This document shows, in pieces, positions 1 to 7,707 of a DNA stretch of 22,230 nt. This DNA is from a virus: the IMG/VR virus record IMGVR_UViG_3300021437_000091, positions 1 through 22,230 of that record, one strand, 5' to 3'. The first letter of the stretch is position 1. Each line of letters opens with the position of its first letter. Under the pieces are notes generated by a model. It was not told the origin of the DNA, did not search any database, and was given only the letters and a program-made list of their open reading frames with translations. Made by a program: the position numbers and the translations under genes.

Positions 1-657
1 ACGCTCAACCTCAGCGTCAACGACGTCGGCGGCACCACCATCAACGGCACGGCGCTGATCCCGTTCATTCGCGCCGGCGGCCTGGCAGGCGCCACCATGC
101 AGATGGACCGCGCCTTCTTCGACGGGCAGGCCAGCACGCCCACCGGCGCGCTGCTGATGTTCACCGGCCGCGTGGCGGACATCGAATGCGACCGCTACGA
201 GGCGCGCATCACCGTCAAGTCCAGCCTGGAACTGCTGGACGTGATGCTGCCGCGCGACGTCTACCAGGCCGGCTGCCTCAACACCCTGTTCGACACCTCT
301 TGCGGCCTGGCGCGCGCCACCTATGCCGTCACCGGCACGGCTGGCGGTGCCACGGACAGCCGCAAGCTGACCTTCCCGCACAGCCTGTCGCAGGCCACGG
401 GCTACTTCGACCTGGGCGTCATCAAGTTCACGTCCGGGCTCAACACCGGCATCAGCCGCACGGTCAAGGTCCACACCCACGGCTCCCCGGGTGGCATCAC
501 GGTGCTGCAACCGTGGCCGTTCGCGGTTGCGTCCAGCGACGCATTCACCATCCTGCCGGGCTGTGACAAGAGCCGCGCCACCTGCATCAGCAAGTTCGGC
601 AACCTCGCGCACTTCCGCGGCATGCCCTTCATCCCCATCCCGGAGACGGTGACGTGA
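1..657 (+). CDS. DUF2163 / BR0599-family phage tail protein (5' end outside window)
   Basis: The frame is open from base 1 to TGA at 655-657, so the gene starts upstream of the window. The C-terminus carries the conserved end of the BR0599 family (DUF2163 plus its C-terminal domain): a GCDKSRATCISKFGN stretch followed by FRGMPFIP. Proteins of this family sit between the tape-measure/minor tail proteins and the NlpC/P60 peptidase in lambdoid and gene-transfer-agent tails, and are thought to be part of the distal tail or hub. The next gene starts at GTG 654 inside a GTGA overlap, which indicates translational coupling. Family assignment is from recognised motifs; the exact structural role is inferred from synteny. 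Confidence 0.9.
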   Translation, partial: TLNLSVNDVGGTTINGTALIPFIRAGGLAGATMQMDRAFFDGQASTPTGALLMFTGRVADIECDRYEARITVKSSLELLDVMLPRDVYQAGCLNTLFDTSCGLARATYAVTGTAGGATDSRKLTFPHSLSQATGYFDLGVIKFTSGLNTGISRTVKVHTHGSPGGITVLQPWPFAVASSDAFTILPGCDKSRATCISKFGNLAHFRGMPFIPIPETVT

Positions 658-1085
658 CGCCGCGGCAAGCCGTGGCCGCCGAGGCCATGACGTGGCTGGG
701 CACGCCCTACCACCCGCACGCCCGCGTCAAGGGCGGCGGCGTGGACTGCGCCATGCTGCTGGCCGAGGTCTTCGAGCGCGCCGGCGTCGTGCCGCACGTG
801 GACCCCGGCTTCTACGCCATCGACTGGCACCTGCACCGCAGCGAGGAACTCTTCCTGGACTGGCTGCAGCGCGCCGGCGCGCGCGAGATCGCGCAGCCCC
901 GCCTGGGCGACGTGTGCGTCTACCGCTTCGGCCGCACCTACAGCCACGGCGCCATCGTGGTCAGTGATGACGGGCTGCTGATCCATGCCCTGCGCGACAG
1001 CGGCCGCGTGGCGCTGGGCCGCGAGACCGAGGCGCCGCTGGCCGGCCGCCCGCGCCTTGCCTTCAGCTTGTGGAGCGACGCATGA
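654..1085 (+). CDS. NlpC/P60 family tail-tip peptidase
   Basis: A 143-residue protein matching the phage NlpC/P60 cysteine peptidase family. The catalytic Cys is in GGVDCAML (C32), the His in SHGAIV (H98), and H111 in LIHAL is a plausible third residue. The family cleaves peptidoglycan stem peptides, and tail-borne members help DNA entry across the wall. The GTG start at 654 overlaps the previous stop as GTGA. The stop at 1085 overlaps the ATG of the tail protein at 1082 as ATGA. This tight DUF2163-NlpC-J order is the canonical tail-tip cluster. Confidence 0.92.
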   Translation: MTPRQAVAAEAMTWLGTPYHPHARVKGGGVDCAMLLAEVFERAGVVPHVDPGFYAIDWHLHRSEELFLDWLQRAGAREIAQPRLGDVCVYRFGRTYSHGAIVVSDDGLLIHALRDSGRVALGRETEAPLAGRPRLAFSLWSDA

Positions 1086-4000
1086 GCGGCCAGACCATCA
1101 GCACCAGCGAGACGCGCATCGAGGCGCTCACGCTGCAAAGCAGTTCCTACGGCGTCGTCATCCCCAAGGTCTACGGCGTGTGCCGCATCCCCGGCAATCT
1201 GCTGTGGTACGGGGGGTTCAAGGCCGTCCCGCACACCACCACGCAGGGCGGCAAGGGCGGCGGCGTCAAGACGCAGAGCACCTCTTACACCTACACCGCC
1301 AGCGTGCTGATGGGCCTGTGCCGCGGGCCCATCCTCAATGTGCGCACCGTCTGGCGCGGCAAGAACAAATTCAGCACCGGCTACTTTCCGGGCCAGGTGC
1401 AGACCGCCACGGACGTCTGCACCGTCTCCGGCGGCCTGCAGTACACGGTGGCGAATGCCAGCGGGTTCCTGCAGGTGCAGTCGGTGCGCTACACCTACTA
1501 CGACCAGGTGACGTCGGGCGTCATCGCGCGCCAGGCCACCATGGCCAATGGCCGCGACTACACGGTGTCCGCGGCCGGCGTGCTGACCTTCGCCGCGCAG
1601 TTCGCCGGCAAGTCGGTGAGCATCGAATACCAGTACGCCACCGGCTCCCCCACGGCGCCACCGCTCGGGCTGACCCTGGCGGCCGGCAATATCGGCCAGG
1701 CCACCTGGTCCCCGCTGACCACGTTCACGCCCACGGGCGGCGCGGCCGGCGACAACGCGGTGGGCTACAGCGGGCTGGCCTACGTGGCCGCCGCCGACTA
1801 CGACCTGGGCAGCGGTGCCCAGATCGAGAACCATACTTTCGAGGTGCAGGGGGCCATGGCCTACCACCTGGGCAGCAGCGTGCCGGACGTCGACCCCACC
1901 AAGGTGCTGCTGGACCTGCTGTGCGACTCCACGGCCGGCGCCTCATTCCCGCCGACGATGCTGGACATCTGGGCCGACTGGAGCAGCTTCTGCCTGGCGA
2001 ATGGCCTGCTGGTGAGCCCGGCGCTGACCGAGCAGCAACGCGCCTCGGACATCGTGGCCACCATGGCCAGGCTGACCAACACCGGCCCCGTGTGGAGCGC
2101 CGGCCGGCTGCTGATGGTGCCCTACAGCGACGACGCGGCCAGCGGCAACGGCGCCACCTTCACGCCCAGCCTGGCACCGGTCTATGACCTGGACGATGAC
2201 TGCTGGCTGTCCAGCGGCAGCGACGCCCCGCTGCGGGCCAAGTCCAAGACGCCGGCCGACCGCTACAACCACGTGCGCGTGGAGTACCTGGACCGCGACA
2301 ACCAGTACAACCCCACCATCGCCGAAGCCAAGGACCAGGCGGACATCGACGCGTTCGGCCTGCGCTCCATGGAGATCGTCAGCGCGCACTGGGTGTGCAC
2401 CGTGGCCGCCGCCCGCCAGGTGGCCCAGCTGCTGGTGCAGCGCAGCCTGAACGTCGTCAGCGAGTACTACGCCACGCTGCCGTGGCATTTCGCGCTGCTC
2501 GAGCCCATGGACCTGGTCACGCTCACCGACACCGCGCTCGGCTTGTCGCGGCAGCTCGTGCGCATCACCACCATCGAGGAATCCGAGAACGGCGACCTGG
2601 CCATGACCTTCGAGGACGCCTCGGCCGCGGCGGCTGCGGCCGTCTATGCGGCGCAGGCCCCGGCGGGCTACCAGGCCGACTACAACGCCAGCCCGGGCAA
2701 TGCCGACACGCCCGTCATCTTCGAGGCGCCGGCAGACTGGAGCAGCACCGGCGTCATGCTGCTGGTGGCCGCGCGCGGCACCACCGCGATGTGGGGCGGC
2801 TGCCAGGTGTGGGTGAGCCTGGACGGCAGCAACTACCGCAAGATCGGCACCGTGTACGGCGGCGCGCGCTATGGCACGCTCAGCGCCGGGGCCAGCGGCG
2901 GCGCCAGCACCATCGCCGTGCAGGGCCTGGGCACGCAGCAACTGCTGTCGGGCAGCGCGGCGGATGCCGCCAAGCTGTCGACCCTATGCTACGTCGGCGG
3001 CTCGAACCCGGAGTACCTGGCCTACTGGACGGCCACCTACACCGGCAGCTCCGGCGCCAATGCCTACACCCTGGGCGGCCTGGTGCACGCCGCCTACGGC
3101 ACCGCGGCCGGCGCGCACAGCAGCGGCGACACATTCGTGCGCGTGGACAGCGACGTGGCGCGCAGCGACGAGCTGGACGTGGCCTATGTCGGCCAGACCG
3201 TCTACGTCAAGCTGCTGAGTTTCAACCTCACCGGCGGCGGCCAGCAGGGCCTGGCCGACGTGTCGCCCTACACCTACACCGTCACCGGGGCGATGGCGGC
3301 ATTGCGCCCCGGCGTCAGCGGCAAGGGGCTCACGCTGCTGGCCGACTCGATCATCTTCACCTACCCGTCCGGCGGCGGCGTCAGCCCGTCGTCGATCACG
3401 CTCACCGCGCTGCGCAAGGGGCTGCTGAGCGGCACCGTCACGTGGGCGGTCGTGGCCGGCACCGTCACGCTCGCCGGCTCGGGGGACACGCGCAGCATCG
3501 CGCCGGCGTCTATGACCACCACCACCGCCACCATCAGCGCCACCATCACCGACGCGGTGGGCACCTACACCGACTACGTGACCATCACCAAGGTGGTCGA
3601 CGGCGCGGCCGGCCTGCAGACCGCGACGGTGATGATCTACAAGCGCGCTGCGTCGGCGCCCGCCCTGCCGTCGGCCACGGCCACCTACACCTTTGCCACC
3701 AGTGCGCTGACCGGCCTGAACAACGGCTGGACCACCTCGGTGCCGGCGGCCGACGGCAACCCCCTGTATGCGTCCGCCGCCACCGCCAGCGCCACGGGCG
3801 CCACCGACACCATCGCGGCCGGGGAATGGGCGTCCGCCGTCATCCTGGCGCAGGATGGGGCGGCCGGCGGCACCGCCGCCAGCGTCTTCATCTACCAGCG
3901 CGCCGCCTCGACGCCATCCCTTCCGTCGGCCACGGCCACCTACACCTTCGCCACCGGCGCGCTGACGGGGCTGAACAACGGCTGGGCCGCCACCGTGCCA

Positions 4001-4819
4001 TCGGGCAGCGACCCGTGCTACGTGTCGACGGCCACGGCGTTCTCTGCAGGCGCCACAGACACCATCGCCGCCGGCGAGTGGGCCGCCGCAACCGTGCTGG
4101 TGCAGGACGGTGCGGTGGGGCCGCCAGCGGCCGTGCTGAGCCTGTCCGCCGACAGCGTGACACTGGTGGCGGACTCAACCGGGTTCGTGGCCAGTTTCAC
4201 GGGCGCGGCGGCGACGGCGTCGGTGATCCTGGGCGGCACCACGGACGACACGGCCAACTGGACGATCGGCGCCACCGACAGCTCGGGCGTCACCAGCTCG
4301 CTGTCCGGCACCACCGTCAACATCGTGGCCATGTCGGCCGACACGGGCTACGTCACCGTCACCGCCAGCCGCACTGGCTACGTCACGCTCAGCAAGCGCC
4401 TCACCGTCAACAAGGTGCGCGGCGCCGGTACCACCAGCGGCCCGGTCAGCGGCGGCTACTACGCATCGGACGTGGCGCGCAGCGTTGCCTCGCATGCCGG
4501 CGTGCGGTTCGAGACCGACGGCACCGTCATGGCCAAGGATTCCGGCGGCACCTACATCACGATCGGCAACTGGTACGCGCCGACCACTACCGGCATCGGC
4601 GGCAGCTACTGGATGTACGTCACGCCCCGGTCCGGCGCCGACACACTGAACACGGGCACGCTCAACTCCTGGATCGACATGAGCAGCCACTTCGCATTCA
4701 CCTATGACCAGACGACCGTCGGCGTGAAGTACGGGGTGTTCGACTACCTGCTGTCGCTGACCAGCGGCGGCGCGACGGTGGCCACCGGCGTCATCGAAAT
4801 CAGCGTGGAGTATGCATAA
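1082..4819 (+). CDS. J-like phage tail protein (central fibre / host specificity)
   Basis: A 1245-residue protein. ATG 1082 is preferred over the in-frame upstream start at 1070 because it makes an ATGA overlap with the peptidase gene. The N-terminus (YGVVIPKVYGVCRIPGN, then WYGGFKAVPHTTTQGGKGGG) is typical of the J/TipJ/Rcc01698-like tail-tip family. About residues 1-550 form the conserved hub part. The remainder is low-complexity, Ala/Thr/Gly-rich and beta-rich, with Ig-like character and two tandem modules near residues 850-1010. The C-terminal region is probably the receptor-binding, variable part. It acts at the tail tip in adsorption and DNA ejection. Family call is confident; host range is not predictable. 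Confidence 0.88.
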   Translation: MSGQTISTSETRIEALTLQSSSYGVVIPKVYGVCRIPGNLLWYGGFKAVPHTTTQGGKGGGVKTQSTSYTYTASVLMGLCRGPILNVRTVWRGKNKFSTGYFPGQVQTATDVCTVSGGLQYTVANASGFLQVQSVRYTYYDQVTSGVIARQATMANGRDYTVSAAGVLTFAAQFAGKSVSIEYQYATGSPTAPPLGLTLAAGNIGQATWSPLTTFTPTGGAAGDNAVGYSGLAYVAAADYDLGSGAQIENHTFEVQGAMAYHLGSSVPDVDPTKVLLDLLCDSTAGASFPPTMLDIWADWSSFCLANGLLVSPALTEQQRASDIVATMARLTNTGPVWSAGRLLMVPYSDDAASGNGATFTPSLAPVYDLDDDCWLSSGSDAPLRAKSKTPADRYNHVRVEYLDRDNQYNPTIAEAKDQADIDAFGLRSMEIVSAHWVCTVAAARQVAQLLVQRSLNVVSEYYATLPWHFALLEPMDLVTLTDTALGLSRQLVRITTIEESENGDLAMTFEDASAAAAAAVYAAQAPAGYQADYNASPGNADTPVIFEAPADWSSTGVMLLVAARGTTAMWGGCQVWVSLDGSNYRKIGTVYGGARYGTLSAGASGGASTIAVQGLGTQQLLSGSAADAAKLSTLCYVGGSNPEYLAYWTATYTGSSGANAYTLGGLVHAAYGTAAGAHSSGDTFVRVDSDVARSDELDVAYVGQTVYVKLLSFNLTGGGQQGLADVSPYTYTVTGAMAALRPGVSGKGLTLLADSIIFTYPSGGGVSPSSITLTALRKGLLSGTVTWAVVAGTVTLAGSGDTRSIAPASMTTTTATISATITDAVGTYTDYVTITKVVDGAAGLQTATVMIYKRAASAPALPSATATYTFATSALTGLNNGWTTSVPAADGNPLYASAATASATGATDTIAAGEWASAVILAQDGAAGGTAASVFIYQRAASTPSLPSATATYTFATGALTGLNNGWAATVPSGSDPCYVSTATAFSAGATDTIAAGEWAAATVLVQDGAVGPPAAVLSLSADSVTLVADSTGFVASFTGAAATASVILGGTTDDTANWTIGATDSSGVTSSLSGTTVNIVAMSADTGYVTVTASRTGYVTLSKRLTVNKVRGAGTTSGPVSGGYYASDVARSVASHAGVRFETDGTVMAKDSGGTYITIGNWYAPTTTGIGGSYWMYVTPRSGADTLNTGTLNSWIDMSSHFAFTYDQTTVGVKYGVFDYLLSLTSGGATVATGVIEISVEYA
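3634..4110 (+). repeat. tandem ~255-bp repeat inside the tail protein gene
   Basis: Two copies, 255 bp (85 residues) apart and starting near 3634 and 3889, encode related modules. Each begins IYKRAAS or IYQRAAS, continues PSATATYTFATxALTGLNNGW and ends DTIAAGEWA followed by QDGA. DNA identity is high over PSATATYTFAT, so the duplication is fairly recent or kept by recombination. Such repeats in tail fibres change fibre length and are hot spots for recombination. Confidence 0.85.
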
Positions 4820-4821
4820 CC

Positions 4822-5247
4822 ATGCCAAACCAGAAGAAGTGGCCCGCAGCGGTGAAAAGGCTCTTGGTGGCAGCGCTGGTGGCGCTGGGGATCAGGTCTG
4901 CGCACGCGTTCGACCGCGATCCGCTGGACGTCCCGCTGCGGCAGTACGCGTTCCTGCTGGCCGTGGCGCTGCTGGGCGGGCTGGTGTCCTGGTATGCCAA
5001 GGTCCGCTCGGGCACCGTGCGCGCCTGGCACATCAGCACGCTGGTGGGCGAGCTGGCGACCAGCGCCTTTGCGGGGCTGGTGGCGTTCTGGCTGTGCACC
5101 GCAGCCACCGTGCCGCCGATGGTGACCGCCGCGCTGGTGGGCGTGGCCGGGCACATGGGCACGCGCGCCATCGTGCTGCTGGAGCACTGGGCAGAGCGCC
5201 GGTTTGGCGGCCGGGACATGGCGCCTGAGCAGGAGCGGGGGCCATGA
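4822..5247 (+). CDS. LydA-type phage holin
   Basis: A 141-residue membrane protein just downstream of the tail protein stop. The hydrophobic segments near residues 41-58 (YAFLLAVALLGGLVSWY), 74-95 (VGELATSAFAGLVAFWLC) and 98-117 fit the three-helix LydA/holin-3 family, whose members contain GELATSAFAG and ALVGVAGHMG-like signatures. A short basic N-terminus precedes a possible additional hydrophobic stretch (residues 14-29). It would form inner-membrane lesions for lysis. No endolysin is seen next to it in this window, so the lysin must lie elsewhere or be absent. Confidence 0.85.
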   Translation: MPNQKKWPAAVKRLLVAALVALGIRSAHAFDRDPLDVPLRQYAFLLAVALLGGLVSWYAKVRSGTVRAWHISTLVGELATSAFAGLVAFWLCTAATVPPMVTAALVGVAGHMGTRAIVLLEHWAERRFGGRDMAPEQERGP

Positions 5248-5483
5248 ACGCGGCGGCCTGGGAGCACATGCACGACCGCGAAGAGGCGCAGGCCGTGGCG
5301 TGGATGGTGCGCGTCCCGGGGCGGCCCGAGGCGCGCTTCGTCAGCTTCGACCGCGGGCATGCGGAGCACTACGCGACGCGGATGCATGGGACGATTCATC
5401 CGCTCGGCGAGCTGCCGGTAAAGGCCGCTGCGGCTTCTAACGGCCCCGAAGCCGCCCCAGGCGCGCGGTCTGTGGACAACTGA
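5244..5483 (+). CDS. small phage protein of unknown function, end of late operon
   Basis: A 79-residue protein starting at ATG 5244 in an ATGA overlap with the holin stop, which supports it as a real coupled gene. The sequence is soluble and His/Arg/Glu-rich at the N-terminus (EHMHDREEAQAVAWMVRV), with no motif I recognise. It is the last plus-strand gene of the late operon. Its stop lies 6 bases before the first integron-type core site of the accessory array, so the original 3' end may have been altered by cassette insertion. Confidence 0.7.
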   Translation: MNAAAWEHMHDREEAQAVAWMVRVPGRPEARFVSFDRGHAEHYATRMHGTIHPLGELPVKAAAASNGPEAAPGARSVDN

Positions 5484-5498
5484 TCCGCGGGTTAGGCC
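5435..5498 (-). other. terminal half attC (site f) at the array/phage boundary
   Basis: Plus-strand GTTAGGCCCC at 5489-5498 is the left core box (GGGGCCTAAC on the minus strand) that closes the three-gene cassette: it is an exact complement of that cassette's start at 6493-6502. A possible partner, GTTAGAA (minus, 5441-5435), lies 61 bp away, the right distance for a short attC, but it fails the last position of GTTRRRY. The sequence between does not fold into the stem seen at the other sites. The internal part of this attC is probably lost or replaced by phage sequence. Confidence 0.55.
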
Positions 5499-5799
5499 CC
5501 AATGCCTTGCGCAGCGCATCTACGTGCTCGTCCATCAGCCCGTTCGGGTCCCATACGCCGCCGCGCACCACGGTCCACGCGATCACACAGCGTTGGGCAG
5601 CTCGGCGCCACTGCTCGACTTCGGCTTTCGCTTCGGCCAACGATTGAGCCAGCTTCGCCACATTCGCGGCTGCAGCATCGGAAACAACGGCGTCGGCCAT
5701 GATGCGGCGGCGCAGTCTTGCGTTCTCTCGGTGCAGGTGCAACAGCCTCTTCTGAGCGGCTTGCGCGCTTACCTTGACCATGATGTCTCCGTCAGCCAT
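5437..5799 (-). CDS. hypothetical coiled-coil cassette protein
   Basis: A 120-residue protein starting at ATG 5799, preceded by GGAGG with the TGA of the upstream gene overlapping the ribosome-binding region. Residues 12-70 are Ala/Glu/Lys/Arg-rich with heptad-like spacing and are probably a coiled coil. WDPNGLMDEHVDALRKALG then follows. The C-terminus is read through the left core box of site f, and the TAG lies in the putative right box, so the last ~20 residues may not be native. Third gene of a three-gene cassette; function unknown. Confidence 0.6.
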   Translation of the reverse strand: MADGDIMVKVSAQAAQKRLLHLHRENARLRRRIMADAVVSDAAAANVAKLAQSLAEAKAEVEQWRRAAQRCVIAWTVVRGGVWDPNGLMDEHVDALRKALGPNPRISCPQTARLGRLRGR

Positions 5800-5802
5800 G
5801 TG

Positions 5803-6129
5803 TCAACCTCCAATGCCCAGCTTGCGCTGAAGCAGTCGCGCGAACTCGTGATGCACTTCGTCTGCGTATGGGTCGGCGTTCGCCGCGTCCCACAGTTCTT
5901 CCACGTCCAGCGGGTCCAGCGGGTGCAGGGGCGTCGCGTAGTGCTCTGCCGCCTTGCTCCAGGTGTGCGCCTCGCGCTTCAGTGCCGCGTTCTCTGCCTC
6001 CAGCGCGGCCAGTCGCTCAGCGGTCAATGGAAACCACTTCTCCAGGCTGCTGTTCTCGCGCCACTGGCGGCCAATCTCGGCATCGTCCGGGCCAGCCTCG
6101 CCGTAGGCGTGCATGTTCGGGTCGTCCAT
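5803..6129 (-). CDS. hypothetical cassette protein
   Basis: A 108-residue acidic protein starting at ATG 6129 behind AAGGAAG. It begins MDDPNMHAYGEAG, has a Leu/Glu/Ala-rich helical stretch (LTAERLAALEAENAALKREA, residues 36-55) likely to form a coiled coil, and ends with a helical segment (FARLLQRKLG). Ser/Asp-rich N-termini like this occur in small phage early proteins, but I do not recognise a family. Second gene of the three-gene cassette; only 3 bases separate it from the next gene. Confidence 0.6.
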   Translation of the reverse strand: MDDPNMHAYGEAGPDDAEIGRQWRENSSLEKWFPLTAERLAALEAENAALKREAHTWSKAAEHYATPLHPLDPLDVEELWDAANADPYADEVHHEFARLLQRKLGIGG

Positions 6130-6146
6130 CTGTCAAGTCTTCCTTG

Positions 6147-6470
6147 TCAGTTCGCCAAGTCGGCGGCCACCAGCACAATCGCGCGCCTCGTGGCGGCTGT
6201 CGGGTCAGCGCCCCACGGTACGTCGCGCGCGGCCACGTCGCTGTCAAACGCCAGCGCGGTCACGGTCACGCACCCCTCGGTCACCATCTGCCCGATGTCC
6301 ATCTCCAGCGCCACGGCCAGCTCCAGCGCCTGGCCACTGTCGGTCAGCGGGTTCCATTGCCGAAAAGACCCCGGCCCATCGTCGCCGTGCGTCAGCAACA
6401 CGTCGTCCTCCAGCCAGTAGTAAATGCCGGCCGCCCGTGCAGCTCGTTCGAGCAGTGTCTTGTCGTCCAT
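6147..6470 (-). CDS. hypothetical phage-type protein (WNPLTDSG motif)
   Basis: A 107-residue protein starting at ATG 6470 behind GAGAAGG. The FRQWNPLTDSGQALELAVALEMDI stretch (residues about 37-60) resembles a recurrent motif in small phage early proteins (WNPL-D-GDALRLAVKL type), whose role is unknown. It is the first gene of the cassette that opens at GTTAGGC (6502-6496, minus). Its ATG is not in phase with the GTT crossover codon, unlike the other cassettes, and it has its own ribosome-binding site. Confidence 0.65.
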   Translation of the reverse strand: MDDKTLLERAARAAGIYYWLEDDVLLTHGDDGPGSFRQWNPLTDSGQALELAVALEMDIGQMVTEGCVTVTALAFDSDVAARDVPWGADPTAATRRAIVLVAADLAN

Positions 6471-6507
6471 AGTCCTTCTCGCTCCGGATACAGGGGCCTA
6501 ACCCGTC

Positions 6508-6515
6508 GCTCGAAC
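6508..6515. repeat. 8-bp target site duplication, left copy
   Basis: GCTCGAAC here is repeated exactly at 9124-9131, immediately outside the two ends of the ISL3-family element. Eight base pairs is the usual duplication length of the ISL3 family. Confidence 0.85.
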
Positions 6516-6540
6516 GGCTCTCCGGATTTCCATGTTGAAA
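6516..6540 (+). repeat. left terminal inverted repeat of the ISL3-family element
   Basis: GGCTCTCCGGATTTCC followed by ATGTTGAAA. The outer GGCTC and CGGATT blocks match the right end; the region between and inside them has diverged. It reads directly into the leader of the first passenger gene. Confidence 0.75.
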
Positions 6541-6592
6541 CGTCCATGATGGTTTATAGTCTGAAAACGGATTAACGTGTGGAAAGTAGACC

Positions 6593-6997
6593 ATGATTGA
6601 CCTGATGCAAGACCCCAAGCGCCCCTCCACTTTCATTGCCAACACGGGTGGCGAGACACCGGCTGAGCAGGTGCTGCGGAAGTTGGCGTGCTGGCTTGGA
6701 GCTGGTGGGTACAACGCCCCGACGGTTGATGCCGACGTGTTCCACGACAAGATCATCTGGGGCATAGGTGAGCTTGTTCAGGAGACGAACAGGCTTCAGC
6801 TTGAGGTTCATCGCTACCGAGACGCCTGGAACACCCAACGCCAGATCAACGAACTGATCAGACCCTCGTTCACGCACGAGGAGGTCATGAACGCGATGCA
6901 CGAGGCAGAAGTCCCGGACGGCCCCTTCAAGCTGATGCTGATGATCATGGACACCATCCGCGCCGACCGAGCTGCGGACATGGGCGACGGTGGTTGA
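6593..6997 (+). CDS. hypothetical passenger protein of the ISL3-family element
   Basis: A 134-residue protein starting at ATG 6593, with GGAAAG 7 bases upstream. The N-terminus reads MIDLMQDPKRPSTFIANTGG. The middle is helical (IGELVQETNRLQLEVHRYRDAW, near residues 57-78), and a second helical part includes THEEVMNAMHEAE. No known family recognised; the composition fits small phage or mobile-element proteins. First of three genes in tight order ahead of the transposase, so it probably shares its transcript. Confidence 0.65.
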   Translation: MIDLMQDPKRPSTFIANTGGETPAEQVLRKLACWLGAGGYNAPTVDADVFHDKIIWGIGELVQETNRLQLEVHRYRDAWNTQRQINELIRPSFTHEEVMNAMHEAEVPDGPFKLMLMIMDTIRADRAADMGDGG

Positions 6998-7036
6998 GCC
7001 ATGCCCTCGAACGACATTGAACCAAAGGAGATGACG

Positions 7037-7300
7037 ATGGAACGCGAGCAGGTTTGGGGCGTGGCAGTGATGGCGCCGAAGCAGAAGGAGGCCGCGCAGA
7101 AACACTGCTTCGGCGACTGCGGGAAGATCAGCATGGCAGGCGCCATCAACGACGAGGTGACCGGTGGCTTGTTCGTCTGCTGCCAGCCGACGTGCCCCTA
7201 CGAAGGGACCGTGATCCCGAACTACGGCGAGACGATGAGCTTTGGTCGCCCGCACACCGTGCACCTGCGCCTGCTGGAGCCGGTTGGAGAAGGCGCATGA
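7037..7300 (+). CDS. hypothetical Cys-rich passenger protein
   Basis: An 87-residue protein. I place the start at ATG 7037 rather than 7001 or 7031 because AAAGGAG (7024-7030) lies 6 bases before it. The sequence begins MEREQVWGVAVMAPKQKEAA and has Cys pairs HCFGDC and VCCQPTC about 28 residues apart, consistent with a small zinc-binding fold. The stop overlaps the next ATG as ATGA. No family recognised; function unknown. Confidence 0.6.
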   Translation: MEREQVWGVAVMAPKQKEAAQKHCFGDCGKISMAGAINDEVTGGLFVCCQPTCPYEGTVIPNYGETMSFGRPHTVHLRLLEPVGEGA

Positions 7301-7707
7301 GCGCCAGCAACTGGCGGCAGGGAGTGTGCGAGCGGGTGTCACTGCGAATCAACCGCGGGCTGAACGGCGGCGATTGCCCTGGTGCTGGCGCACTCGGCGA
7401 GTGCCCAGCCGTGTATGAGATGAGCCACGACGATGACGATGCAGGCGCCTCGTTCACGGCGGAGGTGTACCTGGCAACCCGTGCGCAACGCTTCACGGCG
7501 GCGACGCTGGCCGAGTGGATAGAAGCCTGCGGCGGCATTGAGCCTTGCATCAGCCATGTGATTCACGATCCTTACAACGGGACGGCTGATGGGGTCTGTT
7601 GCGACGGAGCGCGCCATTGGCGGGCGGAATTCCGGGTCGAACGCGACAAGCAGCCCACGTCTGCACCAGACGTGAGCCTGAATCGACAATCGGTGAATGA
7701 CCACTGA
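7297..7707 (+). CDS. hypothetical passenger protein ahead of the transposase
   Basis: A 136-residue protein starting at ATG 7297 in an ATGA overlap with the previous stop. It contains several Cys (GVCERV, GDCPGAGALGECPAVY, EACGGIEPC, GVCCDG) and an acidic DDDDAG run. The stop at 7707 overlaps the transposase start (7697) by 11 bases, so translation of the transposase is probably coupled to this gene. I do not recognise the family. Position and overlap argue for a regulatory or accessory role in the element, but that is inference only. Confidence 0.6.
   Translation: MSASNWRQGVCERVSLRINRGLNGGDCPGAGALGECPAVYEMSHDDDDAGASFTAEVYLATRAQRFTAATLAEWIEACGGIEPCISHVIHDPYNGTADGVCCDGARHWRAEFRVERDKQPTSAPDVSLNRQSVNDH

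Noticed and set aside
985-4707. Long plus-strand frames of 400 and 770 codons inside the tail gene
   Set aside because: Arg/His-rich out-of-frame reading of the J-like gene.
5435-5450. GCGGCTTC...GAAGCCGC inverted repeat as a late-operon terminator
   Set aside because: A stem of 8 bp is present around 5431-5456 but no T run follows on either strand.
5524-6420. Plus-strand frame of 298 codons over the three minus-strand cassette genes
   Set aside because: No ribosome-binding site or motif; the minus genes have proper starts and overlap-free tandem order.
6535-6560. TTGAAA / TATAGT promoter for the ISL3-element genes
   Set aside because: The spacer is only 14 bp, too short for a standard sigma-70 promoter; only a -10-like box can be noted.
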